Under the pieces are notes generated by a model that worked only from the letters and a program-made list of their open reading frames with translations, was not told the DNA's origin and ran no database searches. Source: Chitinophagales bacterium (GTDB lineage Bacteria > Bacteroidota > Bacteroidia > Chitinophagales > Chitinophagaceae). Taken from it: a stretch of DNA of 64,000 bases. A program made the translations under genes and the position numbers. The stretch covers positions 62,001 through 126,000 of the forward strand of contig JAATGJ010000127.1 in NCBI GenBank assembly GCA_015654695.1, read 5' to 3'. Shown here in pieces: positions 25,600 through 34,792 of the stretch (its first letter is position 1; each line of letters opens with the position of its first letter).

Positions 25600-26493
25600 A
25601 TGAAGTACGTAATCACCGGTTCACTCGGGCACATCAGCAAACCTCTTACCCAAAAATTAATAAATGCAGGCCACGAGGTTACCGTTATCAGCAGTAAAGA
25701 AAGCAACCGCCCCGCGATTGAAAAGCTTGGTGCGAAAGCCGCTATAGGTTCAGTAGAAGATGTGGCATTCCTTACAAAAGCTTTTGCCGGCGCCGATGCC
25801 GTTTATACAATGGTGCCGCCTAATTTTGCTGCCCCCAACTGGAAGGAATGGATCGGGCAGATTGGCAAAAATTATACAGATGCCATTAAGGCCAATCAAA
25901 TCAAATATGTTGTGAATCTTAGCAGCGTTGGCGCTCATTTGCCGGATGGCTGTGGACCCGTATCTGGTTTATACAAAGCGGAACAGGCACTTAATACGCT
26001 GAAAGATGTAAACATCAAACATCTTCGCCCCTCTTATTTCTTTGACAACTTGCTGGCCAATGTTGGAATGGTAAAACAAATGGATATCATAGGCGGTAAC
26101 TTTGGCGAAACCGGTCAAAAACTGGTATTAGCTGACACAACTGACATAACTGATGCAGCTTTTGAAGAATTATCAACATTAAAGTTCAGTAGTCATTCAG
26201 TTCGTTATATTGCCAGCGATGAAAGAACTTCAGATGAAGTTGCAAAACTTATCGGGGCTGCTGTCAGTAAACCGTCTTTATCCTGGGTTGTTTTTACCAA
26301 TGAACAGTCGAAAGCAGGAATGCTGCAGGTGGGGCTTCCCGAAGAGATAACGAAAAACTATGTGGAAATGGGAGACGCCCTTCACAGTGGCCGGATGATG
26401 GAAGACTATTGGAAAAATCATCCGTCAGCATTAGGAAAAGTAAAACTGGAAGATTTTGCCAGGACATTTGCGTCAGTATATAATGCCAATTAA
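25600..26493 (+). CDS. NAD(P)H-binding NmrA-like oxidoreductase, MarR target
   Basis: A 297-residue atypical short-chain dehydrogenase. MKYVITGSLGHISKPLTQKL replaces the usual TGATG motif with TGSLGHIS, and VTVISSKESNRPAIEKLGAKAAIGSVEDVAFL matches the NmrA/azoreductase-like pattern, in which Arg or Lys after the second strand selects NADP. No Tyr-Lys catalytic pair is clear; related proteins act as quinone or azo reductases or as redox sensors. The upstream MarR operator suggests induction by an electrophile or oxidant. A degenerate F420-type reductase gene follows directly. Confidence 0.85.
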   Translation: MKYVITGSLGHISKPLTQKLINAGHEVTVISSKESNRPAIEKLGAKAAIGSVEDVAFLTKAFAGADAVYTMVPPNFAAPNWKEWIGQIGKNYTDAIKANQIKYVVNLSSVGAHLPDGCGPVSGLYKAEQALNTLKDVNIKHLRPSYFFDNLLANVGMVKQMDIIGGNFGETGQKLVLADTTDITDAAFEELSTLKFSSHSVRYIASDERTSDEVAKLIGAAVSKPSLSWVVFTNEQSKAGMLQVGLPEEITKNYVEMGDALHSGRMMEDYWKNHPSALGKVKLEDFARTFASVYNAN

Positions 26494-26504
26494 CAACTCA
26501 TAAT

Positions 26505-26748
26505 ATGAAGGCAGGTATCATTAGTTCAGACAGGTGGGACAGGTGTTAGCCAAATAATTTCTGAACCCGCTGAATGATTCATTAATCGAAGAATTCACAA
26601 ATGGTTGCCGGAAGCCAAATTAGTGAAGGCATTCAACAGTGCAGATAATGTATTAATGTATAAACCAGGTTTAAAAGGCAATCCTCCTGTTATGTTTATT
26701 TGCGGTAATGATGAAGAGGTTAAGAAAAAAGTAATTTCCAAACTATGA
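26505..26748 (+). pseudogene. Remnant of an F420/NADP-dependent oxidoreductase gene
   Basis: From the ATG at 26505 the frame reads MKAGIISSDRWDRC and stops. Restoring two lost bases turns this stretch into the expected IIGSGQVGQVLAK dinucleotide-binding start. A second frame from about 26592 reads WLPEAKLVKAFNSADNVLMYKPGLKGNPPVMFICGNDEE and ends at the stop at 26746-26748, the middle of the same family. The central and C-terminal parts are missing. It is thus frameshifted, internally deleted and truncated. It may once have been co-regulated with the NmrA-like gene by MarR. Confidence 0.8.
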
Positions 26749-26751
26749 TAA

Positions 26752-26785
26752 AAAAGTTCTGTTTCACAGGACTTTTTTATTTTTG
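26752..26785 (+). terminator. Intrinsic terminator after the oxidoreductase remnant
   Basis: A 10-bp stem (AAAAGTTCTG at 26752-26761 with CAGGACTTTT at 26767-26776, one G-T pair) is followed by a T-rich run to 26785. It ends only a few bases before the ATG of the next gene at 26789, so that gene needs a promoter inside this structure or must be read through it. Confidence 0.8.
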
Positions 26786-26788
26786 AGC

Positions 26789-27079
26789 ATGACCATACAA
26801 CAATTCCGGAAAACTATTACTGAATCATCACCACCATCGTCAGTATCAGGTCATTTGAAAGCGCTCTGGTATGATGCAAAAGATGATTGGGAACAATCAC
26901 ATACTATCATCCAGGATATAGAAGATGCTGATGCAGCATGGATACATGCTTATCTTCATCGTAAGGAAGGTGATACAGGAAACGCTGATTATTGGTACCG
27001 CCGCGCAGGGAAGAAAAGACCGGCTATAACGCTTGAAGAAGAATGGGAAAATATTGCAGCTTCCCTAATTCACCAATGA
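26789..27079 (+). CDS. Small conserved hypothetical protein
   Basis: A 96-residue soluble acidic protein. The ATG at 26789 is preferred to a TTG two codons before it. The core SGHLKALWYDAKDDWEQSHTIIQDIEDADAAWIHAYLHRKEGD and NADYWYRRAGKKRP matches, as far as I remember, a widespread uncharacterised family of about 90 residues rich in Trp and His. No catalytic motif, signal peptide or membrane segment. It is the only gene between the MarR locus and the convergent M23 peptidase gene. Confidence 0.78.
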   Translation: MTIQQFRKTITESSPPSSVSGHLKALWYDAKDDWEQSHTIIQDIEDADAAWIHAYLHRKEGDTGNADYWYRRAGKKRPAITLEEEWENIAASLIHQ

Positions 27080-27114
27080 TGTGTCACCCGCTGCTTGCCG
27101 AAGGGTGATACCCG

Positions 27115-27870
27115 CTATAAATAGCGATTCATCTGTAGTATAATATCAGGATCGGGACAATTTTGCAAATACTTTTCTCTTTCTGAATATTTACAAACAC
27201 CCGGGTAATCGCCGCTCCATTTTTCCAGGTCATTGATAATTTGAAAATGAAGATGCGGAGGCCAATGGCCATTTTCTATCGGGATTCCAAATTCGGCAAA
27301 AATATCTCCCTTAACGATCCTGTCTCCTTCCTGGAAATTTTTTATAGCGTTCAAGCTTAAATGTCCATACAAAGTATGAAAACTGATTCCCTGCCAATAA
27401 TGGGAAAGAATGATCGTTGCGCCATAGTCACCCGCCTGGTTATTAAAAGCAAAACTATGAACAATGCCGTCTAATGGCGCTATGACCGCCGTGTGGGGTT
27501 TGCCCCAGATATCCACTCCGAGATGCAGGCGTCTTGGCTCAACCTCACCCTCTAACCCAGCTACGCTCCTTCCCTTCGTTTTACCCGAGAACTCCGGAGG
27601 AGAGAGAGAACTATCAAACAACTTACTCCTGCTATAAACTGTACGATGTTCCGCATATCCGCCAATTCCATAACGGGCATTATGGTTTTGCAGTTCGTGA
27701 TTTATATACTCACAGAATCCCTTTATATTATTTAATACTTCATCTGTCAATTCCTCATTTGCCGCAGTAAAATCCAGTACTGTTAATTTATCTTTTTCCT
27801 GGTCAAATGGAACCACGCCTGTAAATTCCTGCTGGTTCGATTTAAGTATCACTGTAAGATCACTCATCAT
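27115..27870 (-). CDS. M23-family (LytM-type) metallopeptidase with repeat-derived insert
   Basis: A 251-residue cell-wall peptidase family protein without a clear signal peptide. The zinc ligands are visible: HLGVDIWG (His and Asp) and PHLHFQI (last HxH). The first His lies at about residue 118. An insertion of about 24 residues (LSPPEFSGKTKGRSVAGLEG) just before HLGVDIWG is coded by a sequence resembling a dispersed GC-rich repeat (27535-27605), and relatives I recall go straight from the short Glu-Pro-Arg stretch into this motif. The ATG at 27870 is one of two adjacent Met codons. Whether the enzyme is active cannot be seen. Confidence 0.82.
   Translation of the reverse strand: MMSDLTVILKSNQQEFTGVVPFDQEKDKLTVLDFTAANEELTDEVLNNIKGFCEYINHELQNHNARYGIGGYAEHRTVYSRSKLFDSSLSPPEFSGKTKGRSVAGLEGEVEPRRLHLGVDIWGKPHTAVIAPLDGIVHSFAFNNQAGDYGATIILSHYWQGISFHTLYGHLSLNAIKNFQEGDRIVKGDIFAEFGIPIENGHWPPHLHFQIINDLEKWSGDYPGVCKYSEREKYLQNCPDPDIILQMNRYL
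27535..27605. repeat. Repeat-like insertion inside the M23 peptidase gene
   Basis: This segment has a CTCCGGAG palindrome at 27592-27599 and a GA-rich tail at 27600-27609. It codes the extra stretch before the first zinc motif and keeps the reading frame. It differs from the CTCC-AAA-GGAG repeats and may be another family. The evidence is the unusual composition and the interrupted family alignment. Confidence 0.45.
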
Positions 27871-27897
27871 TCATAAAGTTGCTACCTGTGATAATAA

Positions 27898-27925
27898 GGA
27901 AGCCGTCCCTGTTGAGACGGCTTCC
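27898..27925 (-). terminator. Terminator downstream of the 1538-residue adhesin gene
   Basis: GGAAGCCGTC (27898-27907) and its complement (27916-27925) form a perfect 10-bp stem with an 8-base loop, 27 bases beyond the stop codon on the minus strand. The following T-tract is weak (TTATTATC), so termination strength is uncertain. Confidence 0.65.
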
Positions 27926-27951
27926 CTGGAAACTATTCGTCAGAGTCATTA

Positions 27952-30900
27952 TTATTTGTGGCCAATGATAACCCTGAAGGTTTTTTCTGATGTTCTTACG
28001 CCGCCTTCATAATAGAAATGGACCATATACACGCCGCCCGGAAGATTAGTCAGGTCAATAGGTACTACACGGCTATACGCCAGTCCGCTCAATTGCTGTG
28101 TTCTTACCAGTACACCATTGTTAGTATATACCTTCATAACAAGATTATTATACAATACGCTGTTGATCCTGATATTGAACAGCCCATTATTCGGATTGGG
28201 ATACAAGATCACTGCATTGTCTCTGAGCAAAATGATCCTTTCGGGACAATCTTTTACGGCTATGCGTTTTGTAGCAGTTGAAGCACATCCAAAACTATTA
28301 GTATAACTATAGGTAAGCGTATAAGTACCCACGGCGGTAGCCGGTGGTATAAAGCTGGTGCCTGATACACCAATGCCACTCCATGATCCGCCACCGGGAC
28401 TGGCTGCCAGCGGTATCACCTGGTCGCTGATACAAACTGTATCCGGAATATTTCCTATGGTGACCGGTGTAGGAGCATTTACCGTTACGGTAGCGGTACC
28501 TGAAGCTGTACAACCTGCTGATGTTGTAGCTGTGACAGTATACCCATAAGTACCTGTTGCAGGTGGCTTAGAATAAACTGAATATGCATTTGTACCTGCC
28601 ACATAAGCTGTGGTCGCTGTTGCATTGGTAAATAAACCTGTTACGGGAGTCCAGGTAATAACAGGAGTTACTATCTGGTAGGTAATTGTAATGGACCATG
28701 AAGTTAATGTACCATCATCCGCAGGAGGAAAGATATCCTGCATCGCAAGTGTCCAGTTACCATTTCCAACGGAATAAAGATCAGGGAAACCGAAAACATT
28801 TGACACATTGCCTGCCGGACCTATGCCATATGCACCATCAGCGGTAAATGTACCGGTAAACGGAGGTGCGCCGGTGGTGCTGAGAAATGCAGTAGAAGCC
28901 GAACTTATAACAGTATTCACAAGGTTATCACCATCGCCGCCTCTGCTATTAAACAGATTCAGCACATTGCCATTTGGCGCCCTTAGATTAATAACCATAT
29001 CACTGATCCACGGGTGTGTCATATTCATAGTCACACTTATTCCTGTAACAGTGGCCCCGACCGGAACACTATTTACTGCCAGCGTATGTGTACCGGGACT
29101 ACCAGGCACCACCACTGCAATTGTTCCCGAAGAAACAGCAGGAAGAGTGACAGGAGGAGGTGATGCGGCGAACTGGGTATTTAACTGCACCTGGCCACCG
29201 ATACATAGTTGCGGTGATGCAGGTGTAATTACAGGCGCGGCAGGAATAGGGTTCACATTAACAGAAGTAATAAACACATTATTTCCTGGTTCACCATCAT
29301 CCGGTGAGGTGGCTGTAGTTGTGATACTATAAGTACCGGCTGCTGAGAAGTTGAATGCCGGGTTCAGATAAACACTCATGGAAGCTCCGGCAGCCAGCGT
29401 GCCTGCATTTAATACAGCACTCAGTGTAGCCGTTGCTGCTCCTGTAATATTCGCGGTAACCGTAACAGGATAGGTTGCAAAATTAATGGCAGTTAAGTTA
29501 TAGTTCCTGATGGTAGCCTGAACGATTACTCCGTTGGTAGGACAATTCAAAGAGGGGAGTGTAAGACCTGTAATACCTACATCAACCAAAGGAGTTGTTT
29601 TAACACTTATATCATCCACCAACAGACCTAATTCGTCAGCATCTGACATGGCATGGAAACCAAGGTAATATAGACCGGTAGCCGGAGGTGTAAAATCTAC
29701 TTCCGCTGAATCAAATTTCGCCTGACCATAAACACTGCTGATATTATTATTGGTGAAAAGAGTTCCCGTAGTCATATTTGGTGCGTAAGCTGTTGTCCCG
29801 TATTTTACTTCCAGCTTTTCCGGGTAGTTTACTCCGTCCAGGCCTTTATAATAGAATTTCAACCTATAGCTGGTACCTGCTGTAAGGTTCAGCCCCTGTG
29901 TATAGAACCAATCATCGGCTGGGCGGCTCAAATCATTAAAATCATAGTAATACAGTAAAGCTTTGGATGGAGAAACATAAGTAAGCGGGTTGGCATCAGT
30001 ATATGTTTCCCATGATCCTGCACCTGTACCAAACCAGAACGATCCGGAATTACCATTCACATCCTGCGTACTTGTACAGGTAGGCATGGCCGGAACGACA
30101 GCCGATTCAAATGTTTGCAGGTAAGGGATGTTTGTCGGAGGGCATAATGTAGTAGCGGTAGCTTTCTTATTTAAGCTATAGTCAACACCCGCGATACAAA
30201 CACGTCTTATATAAAAATCATAAGTTGTAGATGCAGTAAGACCCGTTATAGTAATGGGCGATGTAGCGCCGGTTACCGTAACCGCTGTGCCGCCAACTCC
30301 CGCTGTATTAGTAGTGCCGGGAGTAAACCCTGGCGCTCCATATTCTACAACGAAGTCTGTACCCGGTGAATTGTATGATAGGAGTACTGTTGTCGGCGAA
30401 ACTCCTATAGCAGTGACAAGACCTGTCGGCGCTAAACAGGAGGGCGTTTGTTGAATTGATATATTATCAAGGTAGAGATTGTTTCCGTATGCAGAGATTC
30501 CGCGGAACCTGATCCTGTTTGTACCGACGGGCAGATCAATGGCTTTCTCATCCCATTGGCTTGCCCCGGGTGTGAAAGCCCCCCCCGAAATTCCGCCGGT
30601 ATTCAACGGTCCGTTAGTACCACCGTCATACGTAATCAGGCTTATATATGTAGCGCCACCATCGGTAGAATAAAATATCTGGAGCTGGTCATTATCATCG
30701 AAAAAATAAGTAGCATACGCATGATCAAAGACCAGCCTGTGATTAGCCGGAACTGGTGTAAATAAAGGTGAAACAAGATCAAGATTTGTGCCTGCGCTGG
30801 CAGTATAGAAATCAAACAGGACGGATCCCGTTCCAATTGCATAAGCGCTGGCAGCATCGCCTGCCACCAATGAAGCATTATTCCTTGTCCAGCAAGTGGG

Positions 30901-32568
30901 TGGGAATATAGTTGCGTATGTAGCAAAGTTTTCAGTGATGGGTGTAGCTACGGGATTACATGGAGTAGTAAATACATAAACAAGTGTCCATGCACTGAAT
31001 GTGCCGCCGCCACAATCAGAACGAACATAAGAACTATAAGTAGTAGAGGCAGTAAGACTGTTTACAGTTACTGTTGTAACACCTGCAATTGTAACCCCGT
31101 TTGCAACAAGACCTGTTGCACCGCTTCCCGCTGCGCCTGAAGTACGTACCTCCCATTGATACCCGTTGGATGGATTGGAAGCAGATGCTGTCCAGCTAAG
31201 GTCCGCTGTTGTTGGAGTCATAAAAGCAGTAGTCAAACCCGTTGGAGCCAGGCACGGAGGTATTGGCTCTACCGTTATGTTATCAATAAAAAGATTATTA
31301 CCAAATGCTGAAATACCCCTGAATAAAAGTTTATTGGTTCCCACCGGCAATGTAATGCTTTTAGTTGCCCATTGGTCCGCTGTGGGTGTAAAAGCCGGTC
31401 CTGAGATACCCGCTGTATTTAATGGCCCTGTATTACCTCCGTCATAAAGAATTAACGTTGTATAGGTGGCGCCGCCATCAATTGAATAAAGTATTTCAAG
31501 CTGGTCATTATCATCGAAAAAATAAGTAGCATACGCATGATCAAAAGTTAAACGATGATTAGCCGGAACTGCTGTGAAAGTAGCAGTGGTAAGCTCAATG
31601 TCACCGAAATTATAATAAAAATCAAATTTGGCCGACCCGTTTCCAATACCAAAAGCGCTTTGAGCAACACCCAGTAAGGCGGTAGCGCTGTTCCTTGTCC
31701 AGCAAGTGGGTGGGAAATTAGTTACATAGGTGGCAAAATCTTCAGTGAATGGGAGAGCCAGCGGAGGATTAACCGTTATCAATATGCTTGTTGAATAAGC
31801 ATCCGATCCACTGCAACTGATCTTTCTCCTGTAATACGTAGATGCATTTGCACTGGTGGTTAAAGAAGCACTGGTAGCTGCGTCAACCGGGATCCAGGTA
31901 GCATTATCAGGAGAAGACTCCCATTGATAAGTTATTCCCGTACCAAAACTTCCACCCGCAATAAACATTGTAAAATTGCTTCCCGGGCAAACCGCTCCTG
32001 CCGGGCCTGTAGGTGTTCCACCACCAAGAGGATTGACACAGGGAGGAAGTGTGCCCACGATTAATGTATAGTCTTCCGCCTGTCCGTAACCAGCAGCATT
32101 ACAAGGCCCAGCCGACGCATTCCATTTCTTGATTACTCTCATTCTTGTACTGCCGTCAAGGGCTGTTGGCGGTACAAGGATATTACCCGATGCCTCAATG
32201 GCATCAAGGCCCGTGGAATTGAAAATAGTACCAATGAAAAAATTCTCACCCGGATCACCAAAATCATTATCATGGTTCCAGTCAATATAAACATCAATAT
32301 AATTTGTAAACGTCCCGTCTGTATTTCCTTTCACAGTAATAGGATAAGAAGTCGTTTTGAATACAGCAGTTGTAATGGCTGTGAAATCTTCCAAAGCCGG
32401 AGTTCCGTTCAACGCAGGATCAGTTGCATTACTGATGGTATTAAAATTTACGAACGTAATGGGCTCTACATTACTGGGAAAAGTAACACCGCAATACTGT
32501 GCAGATAGTTTTTGCGTAGCCGCCAGAAATAATAATACGGAAGAAAGCAGAAAGTAGATCTTTCTCAT
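27952..32568 (-). CDS. Very large secreted T9SS cargo protein with GEVED, MAM-like, P-domain modules
   Basis: A 1538-residue modular surface or secreted protein. Signal peptide of about 23 residues (ATQKLSAQ), then a GEVED domain (YIDWNHDNDFGDPGENFF, AEDYTLIVG) to about 170, an Ig-like segment, two near-identical MAM-like modules (about 270-435 and 540-705) each followed by a fibronectin type III-like repeat, a further jelly-roll module (about 820-1000), a CARDB-like region, a proprotein-convertase P-domain (HPWISDMVINLRAPNGNVLNLF) at about 1140-1290, Ig/PKD-like repeats, and a type A sorting domain (LYPNPNNGLFNIRI) at the C-terminus. Adhesion or glycan binding is the likely role; no catalytic domain is seen. 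Confidence 0.9.
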   Translation of the reverse strand: MRKIYFLLSSVLLFLAATQKLSAQYCGVTFPSNVEPITFVNFNTISNATDPALNGTPALEDFTAITTAVFKTTSYPITVKGNTDGTFTNYIDVYIDWNHDNDFGDPGENFFIGTIFNSTGLDAIEASGNILVPPTALDGSTRMRVIKKWNASAGPCNAAGYGQAEDYTLIVGTLPPCVNPLGGGTPTGPAGAVCPGSNFTMFIAGGSFGTGITYQWESSPDNATWIPVDAATSASLTTSANASTYYRRKISCSGSDAYSTSILITVNPPLALPFTEDFATYVTNFPPTCWTRNSATALLGVAQSAFGIGNGSAKFDFYYNFGDIELTTATFTAVPANHRLTFDHAYATYFFDDNDQLEILYSIDGGATYTTLILYDGGNTGPLNTAGISGPAFTPTADQWATKSITLPVGTNKLLFRGISAFGNNLFIDNITVEPIPPCLAPTGLTTAFMTPTTADLSWTASASNPSNGYQWEVRTSGAAGSGATGLVANGVTIAGVTTVTVNSLTASTTYSSYVRSDCGGGTFSAWTLVYVFTTPCNPVATPITENFATYATIFPPTCWTRNNASLVAGDAASAYAIGTGSVLFDFYTASAGTNLDLVSPLFTPVPANHRLVFDHAYATYFFDDNDQLQIFYSTDGGATYISLITYDGGTNGPLNTGGISGGAFTPGASQWDEKAIDLPVGTNRIRFRGISAYGNNLYLDNISIQQTPSCLAPTGLVTAIGVSPTTVLLSYNSPGTDFVVEYGAPGFTPGTTNTAGVGGTAVTVTGATSPITITGLTASTTYDFYIRRVCIAGVDYSLNKKATATTLCPPTNIPYLQTFESAVVPAMPTCTSTQDVNGNSGSFWFGTGAGSWETYTDANPLTYVSPSKALLYYYDFNDLSRPADDWFYTQGLNLTAGTSYRLKFYYKGLDGVNYPEKLEVKYGTTAYAPNMTTGTLFTNNNISSVYGQAKFDSAEVDFTPPATGLYYLGFHAMSDADELGLLVDDISVKTTPLVDVGITGLTLPSLNCPTNGVIVQATIRNYNLTAINFATYPVTVTANITGAATATLSAVLNAGTLAAGASMSVYLNPAFNFSAAGTYSITTTATSPDDGEPGNNVFITSVNVNPIPAAPVITPASPQLCIGGQVQLNTQFAASPPPVTLPAVSSGTIAVVVPGSPGTHTLAVNSVPVGATVTGISVTMNMTHPWISDMVINLRAPNGNVLNLFNSRGGDGDNLVNTVISSASTAFLSTTGAPPFTGTFTADGAYGIGPAGNVSNVFGFPDLYSVGNGNWTLAMQDIFPPADDGTLTSWSITITYQIVTPVITWTPVTGLFTNATATTAYVAGTNAYSVYSKPPATGTYGYTVTATTSAGCTASGTATVTVNAPTPVTIGNIPDTVCISDQVIPLAASPGGGSWSGIGVSGTSFIPPATAVGTYTLTYSYTNSFGCASTATKRIAVKDCPERIILLRDNAVILYPNPNNGLFNIRINSVLYNNLVMKVYTNNGVLVRTQQLSGLAYSRVVPIDLTNLPGGVYMVHFYYEGGVRTSEKTFRVIIGHK
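30490..31740. repeat. Intragenic module duplication in the adhesin gene
   Basis: Two copies of a roughly 800-base module lie in the same orientation. A 45-base stretch is identical at 30685-30729 and 31501-31545 (816 apart), and another block coding FPPTCWTRN is shared at about 30880-30905 and 31694-31720. The identity at synonymous positions suggests recent duplication or gene conversion. Confidence 0.85.
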
Positions 32569-32814
32569 AAGCAGAATTTGAAATTAAGTAGAAAATGTTT
32601 TGGATGTCCCGTCCCGGGCTTTAGTGTTGAAAGGTATCTAATTTTTCTGTTGCGGCAATTTTTCACAATATTTTTCTTTTAGTATAGGCTTTTCAGGATC
32701 AAAGGCTTGTTTAATATCAGTCTGTGCTCCTGTTTTATTACAAATAAATATTATCTAAGCCTGTAAACCAGCCCGCATACTAACTGAATCTACTTTCCGT
32801 TTTAAGAACGGACA

Positions 32815-33873
32815 ATGACAATTTACTCATTAAAAATCAATGACTTGAAAAGATCATTTGCAATATATTTTATCATTATGATAATGCTGCCCTCCACGGC
32901 AGCATTTGCGCAAATGATAACCGGCGTATGGAAGGGAAAGATCAACAGGCAGAAAGCAGAATTAAAGATCATTCAGAATGGTGACAGTCTTGCCGGCACC
33001 TCTTATTATTATGAATCACCCACTAACTATCGCCGCTATAGTATCAAAGGATATTTTGATGCCACTACGAATGAAGCCGTATGGTGGGATGATCAGCTGA
33101 TCGAAGAAAAAAATGGCAAGCTGAGTATTTCTACACCGGGAAGAATGCCGCTATTATCAAGGGCTGATTTCAATTGTCCCGGCGGAAGTAAAATGATGCT
33201 GGATGGAAAGGCGGGCAAAGTATATGAAGAAGATCTCAAAGGCGATGTTCATTTAGATAAAACTGCTGACAGGAACTTTGAAGATGAATGGGATTTTGTA
33301 ATAGATAATTATCTTGTTGGCGGAAATGATCCTGATATTATTGATAGCGTCGCTTCCCTGCGTACTGTTCCTTTTCAGCAACAAACAGAAACGTTACAAA
33401 CACAAACACCGGTGACGCCGGTAGTAGTTGAACCACCCGTACAAAAAACCGAACCACCCAAAGAAGAGCCAAAACCCCTTGTAAAAGTAATTGAACCGGT
33501 AAAGCCGCTAACGATAGAAGAAAAGTTCGTTACCCGTAAAAAAGTACTGATCACCGAAATTCCTGTCACCGGCGATTCGGTTGAACTTCGCTTTTACGAT
33601 AATGCGGAAATTGATGGGGACTCCATTTCACTTTTCCTGAATGATAAACTTATTTTCCAGCATATAAGGCTATTGGGCAGCGCTTATACCATTAAGCTCG
33701 CGGTATCAGAATTAAATACAACGAATGAAATGATCATGGTGGCAGAAAATCTCGGTTCCATTCCACCCAATACTTCTTATATGGTGGCGATTGTTGGAGA
33801 AAAAAGATATGAAGCAAGATTAGAAAGTACAGAAGGAAGCAGCGCGATGGTAAAGTTTGTGAAGAAAGAATAA
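32815..33873 (+). CDS. Secreted protein of unknown function with a conserved C-terminal domain
   Basis: A 352-residue exported protein. A signal peptide ends near residue 33 (AAFAQ). Residues about 34-160 are a beta-rich domain (MITGVWKGKINRQKAELKI..GDSLAGTSYYY), resembling a lipocalin-like ligand-binding strand pattern. A Pro/Glu/Val-rich linker spans about 195-240. The C-terminal 110 residues (VELRFYDNAEIDGDSISLFLNDKLI..) form a domain seen at the ends of other Bacteroidota exported proteins, as I recall. No enzyme motif is recognised. It is transcribed away from the adhesin gene. Confidence 0.75.
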   Translation: MTIYSLKINDLKRSFAIYFIIMIMLPSTAAFAQMITGVWKGKINRQKAELKIIQNGDSLAGTSYYYESPTNYRRYSIKGYFDATTNEAVWWDDQLIEEKNGKLSISTPGRMPLLSRADFNCPGGSKMMLDGKAGKVYEEDLKGDVHLDKTADRNFEDEWDFVIDNYLVGGNDPDIIDSVASLRTVPFQQQTETLQTQTPVTPVVVEPPVQKTEPPKEEPKPLVKVIEPVKPLTIEEKFVTRKKVLITEIPVTGDSVELRFYDNAEIDGDSISLFLNDKLIFQHIRLLGSAYTIKLAVSELNTTNEMIMVAENLGSIPPNTSYMVAIVGEKRYEARLESTEGSSAMVKFVKKE

Positions 33874-33905
33874 TACAGCTACTCATCACACAACAAATTC
33901 AAATT

Positions 33906-34754
33906 TTAGTACAGGCTGACTTCTGCCATTACCGCAAAATGATCTGAAGCAAATCTTCCCATCCATGACTGCGAGATAGTAGCATGCGCCAGTACTTTCC
34001 ATTTCCCTTTTAGAAAAATATAATCAATCGGCTGATCATTTCTTTCTTTTGACTGAAAGCCGGTAAATGTGCCTGTTGGTCCGTAATGAGGCGTTTGAGA
34101 ACTTTCTTTGGAGTCTATCAAGTGAAGCGGGTTCGTTTTATCCATAATGATCATGACCGGCTCATCGGAAGGTTCTGCATTAAAATCCCCGGTGAATATG
34201 ACAGGATAAGTGCCTGCGATTTCTTTTACTTTATTCAAGACAATTTTAGCGCTTTCCCGCCTGGCTATTTTGCCTATATGATCAAAATGCGTATTGAAAG
34301 CGAAGAATATCTTTTTCGTTTTCCTGTCTTTGAATTTCGCCCATGTCACCATCCGGGTAATAGCTGCATCCCAGCTCTTGCTACCGGGCACTTCGGGTGT
34401 TTCAGACAACCAGAACATTTTTGTTACCAGTAATTGTAACCTGGTAGTATCATAAAAAATAGCAGAATACTCTCCTTTTTCTTTACCATCATCACGGCCG
34501 CCACCTACATATTTGAATTTTGGTAACCGGTCTTTCAAATCCACCATCTGGTTGTGCAACGCTTCCTGTACACCAAGTAACTGCACTTCATGAAAAAGAA
34601 TTTGTGAGGCGCATTTATCCTTTCTGTATGGCCATGCATTCAAACTATCAGAAGCGATATTCAACCGGATATTAAAGGTCATCACAGTTAATTCCTGTGC
34701 TGGTAAAGAGGAAGAAAAAAATAATATGGCTGTAAAAAGAAAATATTTTTTCAT
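33906..34754 (-). CDS. Secreted endonuclease/exonuclease/phosphatase-family hydrolase
   Basis: A 282-residue exported EEP-superfamily enzyme. Signal peptide of about 19 residues (SSLPAQ). Motifs in order: MTFNIRL, GVQEAL (Glu metal ligand), AFNTHFDHIG, FTGDFNAEPSD (Asp-Asn), and SDHFAVMAEV (catalytic Asp-His). The family includes nucleases, phosphodiesterases and sphingomyelinases; a phosphodiesterase acting outside the cytoplasm is likely, substrate unknown. It lies 38 bases downstream of the SUMF1-like gene. Confidence 0.88.
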   Translation of the reverse strand: MKKYFLFTAILFFSSSLPAQELTVMTFNIRLNIASDSLNAWPYRKDKCASQILFHEVQLLGVQEALHNQMVDLKDRLPKFKYVGGGRDDGKEKGEYSAIFYDTTRLQLLVTKMFWLSETPEVPGSKSWDAAITRMVTWAKFKDRKTKKIFFAFNTHFDHIGKIARRESAKIVLNKVKEIAGTYPVIFTGDFNAEPSDEPVMIIMDKTNPLHLIDSKESSQTPHYGPTGTFTGFQSKERNDQPIDYIFLKGKWKVLAHATISQSWMGRFASDHFAVMAEVSLY

Positions 34755-34792
34755 ATACCGGCAAATAGTTTAGTCAGGTAAATCGTCCAAAG

